Translations under genes and position numbers: made by a program
Shown here: in pieces, positions 1 through 5,545 of the stretch
Layout of the letters: each line of letters starts with the position of its first letter
Numbering within the stretch: position 1 is the stretch's first letter
The notes under the pieces: generated by a model
Database searches by the model: none
What the model was told of the DNA's origin: nothing
Seen by the model: the letters and a program-made list of their open reading frames with translations, nothing else
Origin: MGIIb-P sp963934015
GTDB taxonomy: Archaea > Thermoplasmatota > Poseidoniia > Poseidoniales > Thalassarchaeaceae
Direction: 5' to 3'
DNA: 5,545 nucleotides
Assembly (NCBI GenBank): GCA_963934015.1
Contig: CAWVWT010000047.1
Coordinates: 1-5,545, forward strand

Positions 1-174
1 GCAGCGATGGACGCTGAACTCTCTTGATGAATCGGGATAGGTTCCTGTCTCGATATACTTGACGTGTGTTCGATTGACGCCGATAGGGACATCGTGTTCA
101 GATTTGCAAGCCACTGTACAAGCGTGACAACCGATGCAAGTTCGATTATCGATGACAAAACCATAGTTGACCAT
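1..174 (-). CDS. 4Fe-4S ferredoxin-type electron-transfer subunit, partial (3' part beyond left edge)
   Basis: Only the first 58 codons are present. I read them by reverse-complementing the left edge, and the frame is open from the ATG at 174 to base 1. The protein starts MVNYGFVIDNRTCIGC and carries a classic cubane motif, C13-x2-C16-x2-C19-x3-C23 followed by Lys. A further Cys at residue 58 falls where the second cluster motif (typically HRCNHC) begins. This layout is typical of the iron-sulfur subunits of molybdopterin oxidoreductase-type complexes (PsrB/DmsB/NrfC/ActB-like), which pass electrons between a quinone-interacting membrane subunit and a catalytic subunit. No Tat or Sec signal is visible at the N-terminus, so it is either cytoplasmic or exported with a partner. 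The start is supported by GAGGTG five bases upstream. It follows the lipoprotein gene after nine bases and is probably cotranscribed with it. The exact complex cannot be told from this fragment. Confidence 0.85.
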   Translation of the reverse strand, partial: MVNYGFVIDNRTCIGCHACTVACKSEHDVPIGVNRTHVKYIETGTYPDSSREFSVHRC

Positions 175-179
175 GGGAG

Positions 180-185
180 CACCTC
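180..185 (-). promoter_or_regulatory. Ribosome binding site of the ferredoxin-type gene
   Basis: GAGGTG on the minus strand lies five bases before the ATG at 174. It overlaps the TGA stop of the lipoprotein gene (184-186), which points to translational coupling. It settles the start of the partial ferredoxin gene. Confidence 0.65.
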
Positions 186-1671
186 ACAACAAAAGTGTTG
201 AATTTCCCCCAGAGGGTAAAACTTCGAGCATCGTGACATTGTCTCCAAACAAACTTGGCCCTGTAGTCCAAGTTCCAATGATGGCTTCCTCGCTGTTGAC
301 ATTGTGTGCCAAAGCCACCCATGGGCGACCTTGGTCATCGATTTCGATATCGATAAAATCACCAAAACCACCGCATCGAACATCTCCGCAATCATCAGTC
401 ATATCAAGCATGTCACCTAATTCATTGACCATTGTAGTGGTAATCAGAGGGTAGGTTGCATTGGCATCAGTAACAGCGCCCAGGAATCCACCCCAGCCGC
501 CTCCATCTGTGAATTCACCGATGTAAGCGAAGGCAACACGCCCATCTGCACCAGCATGGATGGTTGGGAAGCCTGCTTCCTCAATACCTGGTGCAGCGAC
601 CATGATGGGTTCCCGCCAGGTATCGCCGTGGTCTGTGGACCAACTGACCCATGGCATCATGCCGTCACCAATCCACATACCATACACATTTCCAGCCGCA
701 TCGGTTGCCGTTGCCACCTCGTGGCTGTGCCAACCCTGCTGCATTCCGACATCAAGTGTGATTGTATGTTCTGACCAACTGTAGCCGCCATCATTACTGG
801 CGTAAACAGCAGGACCTTCACAAGAAGGGTTTCCGCGATACACCCAGCCATCGATAGAGCCAACGACGTGGCCGTGTAATCCGCTGCATTGTGTGGTCAG
901 TGGTGAACCAGGTACCTGCAAATCCCAAGTGTGCCCACCATCCAATGAACGAGAACATTGAGGGCCGGCAATCGAGGTTCCCGTGTTGATACAATAGACA
1001 AAGATGGTATCATGCGAGGCCATGTCATTCACATCCATTGTGGAGGCGATGCTTTGGTGATCTTGAGGGGTATAGTATCCGTATGCTGTAAATGGCGGAC
1101 TCCAGGTGTCCCCTCCATCGTCAGAATACTCTACCCACATTGCTGTTAAGGCATGCATATCGAACTTGACGATTCGATCAGTCCATGGGTCGACGTAGAT
1201 GTATGGATCATTTGAATTGGGGACTTGTGCCGAGGGGTATACTTGCCCAAAAGGCCCGACATTTTCCCATGTCTGCCCCTGATCCTGACTTCGGATAATC
1301 ATCGTACCAGTGCTTAAACCGTTGTAATTGGTGAATACAATAGTACCATCAGAAAGGATGCCAAGTGTCGGCTCAAACGTGTCATATCCAGTTCCGTAAT
1401 AGGTCCCATTCGTCCAGTATGGGACGTTGGAACCGTTGAACATATCCATAGAGAATCCACGCGCGTTCATGGCCTCTTCATCAAGGATATTCGTTGCATT
1501 TTGGGAATCTGGGCTACCACCGACGTGATACCATACCCCGGATGCTATTACTTCCTCAAAACCAAACGGGTAATCGGGTTCAGCAGGTGGCTTAGCATCC
1601 TCACCAAAGCAGCCCATTAGAGTGGGCAAGACGAGTAGAAGCACCAAGACTGTGCTCACGCGCGTGCGCAT
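184..1671 (-). CDS. Secreted lipoprotein with Asp-box (BNR) repeats, sialidase-like beta-propeller
   Basis: The 495-residue protein begins with a basic n-region (MRTR), a hydrophobic core and a lipobox L-M-G-C with the lipid-bearing Cys at 21. It is therefore expected to be anchored on the outer face of the cytoplasmic membrane. Five Asp-box motifs (S-x-D-x-G-x-[TS]-W) lie at about residues 128-135, 183-190, 242-249, 292-299 and 345-352. Their spacing of 43 to 59 residues fits the blades of a sialidase/BNR-type beta-propeller. Six further cysteines (227, 239, 262, 284, 428, 433) could form disulfides outside the cell. I see no FRIP/RIP motif of true sialidases, so an enzymatic role is not supported; binding, adhesion or assembly remain possible. 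The only usable start is the ATG at 1671, because an in-frame stop lies shortly upstream without another ATG. The gene precedes the ferredoxin gene. Family-level call is firm, function is unknown. Confidence 0.85.
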   Translation of the reverse strand: MRTRVSTVLVLLLVLPTLMGCFGEDAKPPAEPDYPFGFEEVIASGVWYHVGGSPDSQNATNILDEEAMNARGFSMDMFNGSNVPYWTNGTYYGTGYDTFEPTLGILSDGTIVFTNYNGLSTGTMIIRSQDQGQTWENVGPFGQVYPSAQVPNSNDPYIYVDPWTDRIVKFDMHALTAMWVEYSDDGGDTWSPPFTAYGYYTPQDHQSIASTMDVNDMASHDTIFVYCINTGTSIAGPQCSRSLDGGHTWDLQVPGSPLTTQCSGLHGHVVGSIDGWVYRGNPSCEGPAVYASNDGGYSWSEHTITLDVGMQQGWHSHEVATATDAAGNVYGMWIGDGMMPWVSWSTDHGDTWREPIMVAAPGIEEAGFPTIHAGADGRVAFAYIGEFTDGGGWGGFLGAVTDANATYPLITTTMVNELGDMLDMTDDCGDVRCGGFGDFIDIEIDDQGRPWVALAHNVNSEEAIIGTWTTGPSLFGDNVTMLEVLPSGGNSTLLL

Positions 1672-1672
1672 G

Positions 1673-1689
1673 GACCGCCGAAGGCGGTC
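1673..1689. repeat. Perfect 17-base inverted repeat at the lipoprotein start
   Basis: GACCGCC and GGCGGTC flank the three bases GAA (1680-1682). The repeat ends one base before the ATG of the lipoprotein gene. In RNA it would form a seven-pair GC-rich stem with a three-base loop. No T run follows on either strand, so it does not look like an intrinsic terminator. It could be an operator overlapping the transcription start, or a translation-control hairpin. Confidence 0.6.
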
Positions 1690-1694
1690 ACCGC

Positions 1695-1700
1695 TTCAAT
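1695..1700 (-). promoter_or_regulatory. Weak TATA-like element before the lipoprotein gene
   Basis: ATTGAA is a small AT-rich patch centred about 27 bases before the ATG at 1671. This is the spacing expected of an archaeal TATA box for a leaderless transcript. The match is poor and rests mainly on position and on the lack of a well-spaced ribosome binding site. Confidence 0.2.
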
Positions 1701-1724
1701 CGTTCCGTCGACCTTGAAATCCGA

Positions 1725-3122
1725 TTACTCGGAATCTTCAGTCATTGAGCCCAGATATTCGGGCAAATCAACGCCAGCCATCTTGGCGACATCATGCATT
1801 GGAGGAAGGGTTTGAACCAATCCACTGACGAAGTTGGAGGTTGCACCTTTTCCGTCTGCACCGTTGCCGGAATCCCAAACAGTGATCTTGTCAATCTTGA
1901 GGTTCTTAACAGCCTCAACTTGGGCCTGAACCATCGATTCAACCTTCTCAACCATGAGTAGGGTTGCAGCAGCCTTGGCGTCTCCACCGGCACTTGCAAC
2001 AAGCATCTGGTAACCGGATGCTTTGGCTTCCAGAACTTTCTGAATACCTTGTGCTTCTGCTGTGTAGATAGCTAGGATTGCGTCTGCTTCACCACCAGCG
2101 ATACGGCGTTGGCGTTCTGCCTCGGCGTCCGCAGCAATCTCGATCTGTTGCTTAGCGATTTCTTCGCTCACAATTTCTTCAGCACGTAGGCGCTCTTGTT
2201 CGAGTAAGTACTGCGCCTTCTGAATTTCCATCTCTGCAGTCCTTGTTGCGATTTCAGAACGGCGCATTGCTTCGGCTTCTTTCTCAGCTAGTGTTGCATT
2301 GTATTCAGCAATGTTCGCCTTGGATGTGTTCTCACCTTCAATGGCCAATGATTCTTGGTTCTGAACGAAAATTCGCTGATCGGCGATTGCGGCCTTCTTT
2401 CCTTTCTCGGCCTCTGCTGCGTTCTCTGCGACCTGAATATCACGGGTACGGTTTGCTTCTGCAGAACCAATGGCACCGTCGCGGTCTGCGACTGCGACAT
2501 CTGCCTTTGCTGCGTTGACTGCAGTGGCGGCTGCCTTCTTGCCGATGCTCTCAATGTACTCGGAATCGTCGGTAATATCGGTGATGTTCACGTTGATGAG
2601 GTATAGACCCAACTTGTGCAATTCGTGACCGACGTTGAGCGTGATTCGCTCTAGGAAGTTGTCACGGTCTTGGTTGATTTGCTCAATGGTTAGGGAAGCA
2701 ACTGTTAGACGCAACTGACCGAAGATAATCTCCGATGCCATTTCGTTAATTTGTCCTGTGTTCAAGTGAAGCAAGCGCTCTGCCGCGTTGTTCATGATGA
2801 GTGGATCTGTACTGATGCCAATAGTGAATGTTGAAGGCACGTGGATTCGAATGTTCTGTTGAGACAATGCATTTGTCAGGTTGATGGGGATGGTCATCGG
2901 AACCAGACTCAATTTCTTCCAATCCTGAATTAGTGGCCAAACCATGACAGCACCACCATGAATACACTTGGATGCACGACCTCCTCTCACGCGACCATAT
3001 ACGACCAAAATCTCGTCAGAAGCACAGCGCTTGTATCTCGTCACTATCAACATGAACATGAAGGCGATTACCGCTACAAACCCAAATATTGTCATTACTC
3101 CCCAAAAACCCGCGTCAGCCAT
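1725..3122 (-). CDS. floT: Flotillin-like SPFH/band 7 protein (YuaG/FloT/YqiK type)
   Basis: This 465-residue membrane scaffold protein has one N-terminal hydrophobic segment (residues 5-29). An SPFH/band 7 domain follows (about 35-190), with the flotillin-type stretches DEILVVYGRV and HGGAVMVWPLIQ. Then comes a long Ala/Glu-rich coiled-coil region (about 195-370) rich in EA and AE pairs. A conserved flotillin C-terminus includes IDKITVWDSG (410-419) and the final PPMHDVAKMAGVDLPEYLG stretch. Flotillins oligomerise on the cytoplasmic face and organise membrane microdomains. Bacillus YuaG is about 509 residues, so this one is full length to slightly short. The start is set by GAGGTG six bases upstream. 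The NfeD-like gene ends ten bases before it, reproducing the yuaF-yuaG and yqiJ-yqiK arrangement. The family call is secure; the physiological role here is inferred. The symbol is given by family resemblance. Confidence 0.95.
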   Translation of the reverse strand: MADAGFWGVMTIFGFVAVIAFMFMLIVTRYKRCASDEILVVYGRVRGGRASKCIHGGAVMVWPLIQDWKKLSLVPMTIPINLTNALSQQNIRIHVPSTFTIGISTDPLIMNNAAERLLHLNTGQINEMASEIIFGQLRLTVASLTIEQINQDRDNFLERITLNVGHELHKLGLYLINVNITDITDDSEYIESIGKKAAATAVNAAKADVAVADRDGAIGSAEANRTRDIQVAENAAEAEKGKKAAIADQRIFVQNQESLAIEGENTSKANIAEYNATLAEKEAEAMRRSEIATRTAEMEIQKAQYLLEQERLRAEEIVSEEIAKQQIEIAADAEAERQRRIAGGEADAILAIYTAEAQGIQKVLEAKASGYQMLVASAGGDAKAAATLLMVEKVESMVQAQVEAVKNLKIDKITVWDSGNGADGKGATSNFVSGLVQTLPPMHDVAKMAGVDLPEYLGSMTEDSE

Positions 3123-3128
3123 CTTTTA

Positions 3129-3134
3129 CACCTC
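3129..3134 (-). promoter_or_regulatory. Ribosome binding site of the flotillin gene
   Basis: GAGGTG on the minus strand lies six bases before the ATG at 3122 and overlaps the TGA stop of the NfeD-like gene (3133-3135). Flotillin translation is probably coupled to its partner, and the start is well supported. Confidence 0.7.
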
Positions 3135-3753
3135 ATTCTTCTTCTGTTTCTTCTTCTACGTCTAAGGGTTCAACAATCAGGGTTGAACCAATGACATCTA
3201 TGACACGGATAAAATCCCCCGTACTGAGGTGAAGGGATTTGTCTTTTGCACGTGCGGTCAATGTGCGAAGGGTACCATCGACTGCAACTTGGATTTCACC
3301 AGATTCATTCGGACGGATTCGAGAATACACTTGACCACGCTCACCGATCGCATCCTCGTACTTCATCGTACCATCTGCCTGTAGATTGTGGATGCCCTTC
3401 AGCATCATACCAACACCATACATCGAGGAAGCACCTGCCAAGCCACCTGCAATGACTGCGAACACTTCTGTGTCCGTGGCTGAAAGAGTAAACATACCAA
3501 CGTAACCAAACATCATGGTTGCGGCAGCCAAACCCTGGATGCTGAATAACTCAAAGGCAAGATCAGTGTCCATACTCATGTCTGAATCGAAAACAGAATC
3601 GAAAACACCACCTAGGATGTCGCCAACCATCATCAATGCCATGAGGATAAGGAAGAAGGCTGTGCCCAGAAATGCACTCATCATAAAGAGAATCTCAAGT
3701 GTGGATGGGGCGGAAATTCCAACCATATCCGCAACCCAATCTACGACACTCAT
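3133..3753 (-). CDS. NfeD-like membrane protein with C-terminal OB fold (YuaF/YqiJ type), flotillin partner
   Basis: The 206-residue protein has three hydrophobic segments at about residues 19-43, 71-91 and 97-120. An acidic Asp-rich loop (about 52-64) separates the first two. The soluble domain (about 134-198) begins GERGQVYSRIRPNESG, continues with alternating strands, and reads FIRVIDVIGSTLIVEP near the end. This is the OB-fold pattern of NfeD-family proteins. The tail is a run of Glu. The length is close to E. coli YqiJ (about 209) and longer than Bacillus YuaF (about 174). Members of this short NfeD class lack the serine protease domain of long NfeD, and none is seen here. These proteins are typically encoded beside flotillins and are thought to act with them in the membrane. 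The start is supported by TGAGGT six bases upstream. The subfamily rests on domain order and gene context. Confidence 0.88.
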   Translation of the reverse strand: MSVVDWVADMVGISAPSTLEILFMMSAFLGTAFFLILMALMMVGDILGGVFDSVFDSDMSMDTDLAFELFSIQGLAAATMMFGYVGMFTLSATDTEVFAVIAGGLAGASSMYGVGMMLKGIHNLQADGTMKYEDAIGERGQVYSRIRPNESGEIQVAVDGTLRTLTARAKDKSLHLSTGDFIRVIDVIGSTLIVEPLDVEEETEEE

Positions 3754-3759
3754 ACTATG

Positions 3760-3765
3760 ACCTCA
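3760..3765 (-). promoter_or_regulatory. Ribosome binding site of the NfeD-like gene
   Basis: TGAGGT on the minus strand sits six bases before the ATG at 3753, in the 28-base gap after the small membrane protein gene. It supports the annotated start and continued translation along one operon. Confidence 0.6.
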
Positions 3766-3781
3766 AACAACCCTCAGTGCA

Positions 3782-4042
3782 TCACTTAATGACATTATCT
3801 GAATCAGATTCTGATTTTGTATTCCGATAAATGTTGAATTTTTCAAATAACTGGATGAGTGGAAGGGAGAGTCCGGCTGCAATGGTCGACATGAACAACA
3901 AAGGCGTGTTGTCAATGTAATCATGTCCACCTGTCCAAACAATCAACCCCACCCAGACTGGTAAAAATATGAATAAGGCTCGTTTGATGAAGGGCCAGAC
4001 ACCCCCAAACAAATCCTCGTGACCGTCATCTAACATTTTCAT
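3782..4042 (-). CDS. Small two-helix membrane protein, family not recognised
   Basis: I do not recognise this 86-residue protein. It has a short charged N-terminus (KMLDDGHED), a hydrophobic segment at about residues 20-37 (RALFIFLPVWVGLIVW), a polar turn (GGHDYIDN), a second hydrophobic segment at about 46-66, and a polar Ser/Asp-rich tail (TKSESDSDN). Both ends probably face the same side of the membrane. The first ATG (4042) lies only three bases after the stop of the preceding small membrane protein. The only nearby ribosome binding site, GAGG, is one base from that ATG but seven bases from a second in-frame ATG at 4036. The true start may therefore be 4036, giving 84 residues. The tight coupling upstream and the 28-base gap downstream to the NfeD-like gene make it part of the flotillin unit. 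Coding status is supported by context and a clean reading frame. Confidence 0.75.
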   Translation of the reverse strand: MKMLDDGHEDLFGGVWPFIKRALFIFLPVWVGLIVWTGGHDYIDNTPLLFMSTIAAGLSLPLIQLFEKFNIYRNTKSESDSDNVIK

Positions 4043-4043
4043 G

Positions 4044-4047
4044 CCTC
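4044..4047 (-). promoter_or_regulatory. Ribosome binding site that favours the second ATG of the 86-residue protein
   Basis: GAGG on the minus strand overlaps the stop codon of the upstream gene. It is too close (one base) to the ATG at 4042 but correctly spaced (seven bases) from the ATG at 4036, which argues for the inner start. Confidence 0.45.
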
Positions 4048-4351
4048 AAAGGGCAATGGTACCGAACATCAACGCTGCAAGCCAGAGAGCTATACCGATC
4101 CACATTCCTCGACCTTGCTTGGCCATTTGTTCGGGGTGCACTTCCTTCTGAATTTTCTTCATCGGATTCAGCAACAAATCGCGCTGCTCTTGTTTGAAGA
4201 CAACAAGAGCCAGCATCACACATGCAGCGCCGGATGCACCAAGAAGGGTCGTCAACCAACTTTCGACATCACCAATCAATTTGATAGCCAACCAAATTTG
4301 AGTAATCGATACGATAGCCCACAGGAAGGAACCGCGCTCTGCCATTGCCAT
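4046..4351 (-). CDS. Small three-helix membrane protein, family not recognised
   Basis: I do not recognise this 101-residue protein. Hydrophobic segments lie at about residues 8-26, 33-52 and 82-101. Between the second and third is a basic, amphipathic stretch (about 53-80, with KQEQRDLLLNPMKKIQKE) that probably faces the cytoplasm by the positive-inside rule. The chain ends inside or just after the last helix. Two ATG codons (4351 and 4345) are possible starts. Neither has a well-spaced ribosome binding site: the nearest candidate, GGGGAG, is 16 bases from the first. The absence suggests a leaderless head of operon, helped by an AT-rich element about 28 bases upstream. It is followed after three bases by the 86-residue membrane protein and then by the NfeD-like and flotillin genes, so a role in the same membrane assembly is plausible but unproven. 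Confidence 0.75.
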   Translation of the reverse strand: MAMAERGSFLWAIVSITQIWLAIKLIGDVESWLTTLLGASGAACVMLALVVFKQEQRDLLLNPMKKIQKEVHPEQMAKQGRGMWIGIALWLAALMFGTIAL

Positions 4352-4373
4352 GATGCGATGTGGGATGCTCCCC

Positions 4374-4385
4374 TAATTCATCTTT
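4374..4385 (-). promoter_or_regulatory. Candidate archaeal TATA-like promoter of the flotillin gene cluster
   Basis: AAAGATGAATTA on the minus strand is centred about 28 bases before the ATG at 4351, in the 71-base gap after the methyltransferase gene. A leaderless archaeal transcript would place its TATA box here. The sequence is only AT-rich and not a close consensus match. The rest of the gap shows a short T run (4402-4406) and nothing else convincing. Confidence 0.3.
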
Positions 4386-4422
4386 GCCTGCCTATGCCCA
4401 CAAAAACCCATACTTAGAACGG

Positions 4423-5127
4423 TCAACTGCGGCGTTGGCGTAGTGCCTCAACAGCCACCACAGCCATTGGTGCTTGGAGATTGTAACTGGGTGTGAAGCC
4501 CGCCATTGGAATACGAATGGCTTGATCGGCTACCGCCAATAATTCTTCAGATATTCCTGCGTTTTCCCCACCGATAATCAGAATGACATCTCCAGTCAAA
4601 TCCGCATCCCATGGCTCATCTGTACCAACATCTTCGATGGCGACCACACGACCGTTCCAGGATTCAAGCGCCTCAACGCCATCACAACCGAAAATCACCG
4701 GCATGAAACGATTGGTCCTCATTGCAGCGCGCACGATTCGATGCCGGTCATCGCTGCTCCATTCCCCTGTTACAATGAGGCCGCTAGCTCCACTGACTTC
4801 GGCGACGCGAATGCAATATCCAATGTTGGTTTGGTATTGAGCCCCAGCCAGCATCCAGATGAGGCCCCCTCGCTCAAGCATGGTCTCGAGATCCGCTTCA
4901 GGTTCTCTTCCCACCAGACCAAGTGCAAGGGCAGGGCTAGTTTCTGCCATACGCCAGAGATCTTTCTCTGAACCGAGAATTACATCGATGCCCAATTCCA
5001 TACAACGGTCGAGTAAAGTGGAGAGTTGAGGTTCTTCACAGTCGCGCAGGGCGAGGACGCGAGTGATGTCTTCACCTGCATCTAAAGCGGCTTCAATCGC
5101 TTCGATTCCACAACGCTGCATGGACAT
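4423..5127 (-). CDS. TrmH/SpoU-like RNA 2'-O-ribose methyltransferase (SPOUT class)
   Basis: The 234-residue protein has a small N-terminal domain (about 1-75) starting with the substrate-binding pattern GIEAIEAALDAGEDITRVLAL, followed by a SPOUT methyltransferase domain (about 88-232). Motif 1 is NIGYCIRVAEVSGA (101-114), with Asn101 and Arg107 matching the conserved Asn and catalytic Arg. Motif 2 is ILIIGGENAGISEEL (182-196), with Glu188. Motif 3 runs IRIPMAGFTPSYNLQAP (204-220) and forms the trefoil-knot SAM site; it keeps Ser214 and Asn216 but reads SYNLQAP instead of the usual SLNVSVA. The enzyme would transfer a methyl group from SAM to a ribose in tRNA or rRNA; the target cannot be told. 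The start is supported by an upstream GAGGT. It begins four bases after the YjbQ-family gene, so the two are probably cotranscribed. Confidence 0.88.
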   Translation of the reverse strand: MSMQRCGIEAIEAALDAGEDITRVLALRDCEEPQLSTLLDRCMELGIDVILGSEKDLWRMAETSPALALGLVGREPEADLETMLERGGLIWMLAGAQYQTNIGYCIRVAEVSGASGLIVTGEWSSDDRHRIVRAAMRTNRFMPVIFGCDGVEALESWNGRVVAIEDVGTDEPWDADLTGDVILIIGGENAGISEELLAVADQAIRIPMAGFTPSYNLQAPMAVVAVEALRQRRS

Positions 5128-5131
5128 TGAA

Positions 5132-5545
5132 TCAACCTCTCACACCGACAATCTTAACCAAAATTCGCTTGGGACGCATCCCATCAAATTCGGCGTAGTG
5201 AATCTGTTCCCACGGGCCCAAGTGTAGGCTTCCATCCGTGATTGGCATAGTCACTTGGTGACCGAGTAGTTGGCGCTTGAGGTGAGCATCTCCATTGTCT
5301 TCACCAGTTCGATGATGGCGGTATTCAGGACCATCTCGGCCATTGACTCCGTAAGCGGGTGCATTCTTCTCCAACCAATCCATGATGTCGGCGTGCAGGC
5401 CATACTCAAGATCGTTGACATAGACTGAGGCGGTGATGTGCATGGGGTTGACTAGGACCAATCCATCGGTCACTCCGGATTCACGAATGATACGCTGAAC
5501 ATCATCTGTGATGCAACGAATTTCGTAGCGCTCCGGGGTGTTGAC
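5132..5545 (-). CDS. yjbQ: YjbQ/UPF0047 family protein, 5' end beyond right edge
   Basis: The frame is open from the stop at 5132 to the window edge, giving 137 residues. A GTG at 5473 is internal, because the 24 codons before it encode family-like sequence (YEIRCITDDVQRIIRESG leading into VTDGLVLV). Conserved features in order are the strand and His of MHITAS (His36 of the visible part), EYRHH (His77/78), NGDAHLK (His88), and the C-terminal pattern LLGHQVTMPITDGSLHLGPW followed by EFDG. The three His sites correspond to the putative metal or active-site cluster of the family. Only about ten N-terminal residues are probably missing. The family is widespread in bacteria and archaea; E. coli YjbQ has reported weak thiamine phosphate synthase activity, but the true role is unsettled. 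It leads a two-gene unit with the methyltransferase. Confidence 0.9.
   Translation of the reverse strand, partial: VNTPERYEIRCITDDVQRIIRESGVTDGLVLVNPMHITASVYVNDLEYGLHADIMDWLEKNAPAYGVNGRDGPEYRHHRTGEDNGDAHLKRQLLGHQVTMPITDGSLHLGPWEQIHYAEFDGMRPKRILVKIVGVRG
5135..5139 (-). promoter_or_regulatory. Ribosome binding site of the TrmH-like gene
   Basis: GAGGT on the minus strand lies seven bases before the ATG at 5127 and just upstream of the YjbQ-family stop codon region. It favours the first of two close ATG codons (5127 rather than 5121). Confidence 0.55.

Noticed and set aside
1673..1689. Intrinsic terminator after the flotillin gene
   Set aside because: The GC-rich hairpin is not followed by a T run on either strand and abuts the next start codon.
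1656..1690. Tiny GTG-started reading frame of 11 codons overlapping the lipoprotein start on the minus strand
   Set aside because: It has no ribosome binding site and no independent sign of coding. Its length is within chance.
1742..2554. Alternative-frame minus-strand reading frames within the flotillin gene
   Set aside because: They overlap the conserved flotillin coiled-coil and C-terminus and arise from its repetitive Ala/Glu codons.
4362..4372. Short inverted repeat GGGA-TGC-TCCC before the 101-residue protein
   Set aside because: The stem is only four pairs and is expected by chance; I do not give it a function.
167..4971. Plus-strand reading frames of 60 to 100 codons across the window
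   Set aside because: All lie opposite well-supported minus-strand genes, have low-complexity or unfamily-like translations, and lack start signals.
5132..5473. YjbQ-family gene starting at the GTG at 5473 (113 residues)
   Set aside because: The frame stays open to the window edge, and the 24 codons upstream encode sequence typical of the family N-terminus, so the GTG is internal and the gene is cut by the edge.

Overview
The window carries eight genes, all on the minus strand, covering about 97% of the sequence. The longest gap between genes is about 70 bases. I see no RNA gene, mobile element, CRISPR array or long repeat. The content suggests a planktonic archaeon, most plausibly a Poseidoniales (marine group II) relative. 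The hints are short tight operons, GAGGTG-type ribosome binding sites at internal genes, two genes without a usable site but with AT-rich elements about 27 bases upstream (as in leaderless archaeal transcripts), and a lipoprotein with an MGC-FGE lipobox region. No marker gene is present, so the assignment is an inference and a bacterium is not excluded.

In the direction of transcription (high to low coordinates) the layout is as follows. First comes a YjbQ/UPF0047 family gene cut by the right edge, then a SPOUT-class TrmH/SpoU-like RNA methyltransferase four bases after it. Next is a compact membrane cluster. It holds two small unrecognised membrane proteins (about 101 and 86 residues), a YuaF/YqiJ-type NfeD-like membrane protein with a C-terminal OB fold, and a flotillin (YuaG/FloT/YqiK type). 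Last come a secreted lipoprotein with five Asp-box motifs, expected to fold as a beta-propeller, and the first 58 codons of a 4Fe-4S ferredoxin-type electron-transfer subunit cut by the left edge.

Spacing and start signals suggest three transcription units: yjbQ-trmH, the four-gene flotillin unit, and lipoprotein-ferredoxin. Within units, ribosome binding sites often overlap the stop codon of the gene before. The heads of the second and third units lack a well-placed site. The third has a perfect 17-base inverted repeat directly before its start codon. The flotillin/NfeD pair is a known membrane-microdomain partnership. The two small membrane proteins coupled to it are the main candidates for something undescribed. 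The rest of the window is recognisable at family level.
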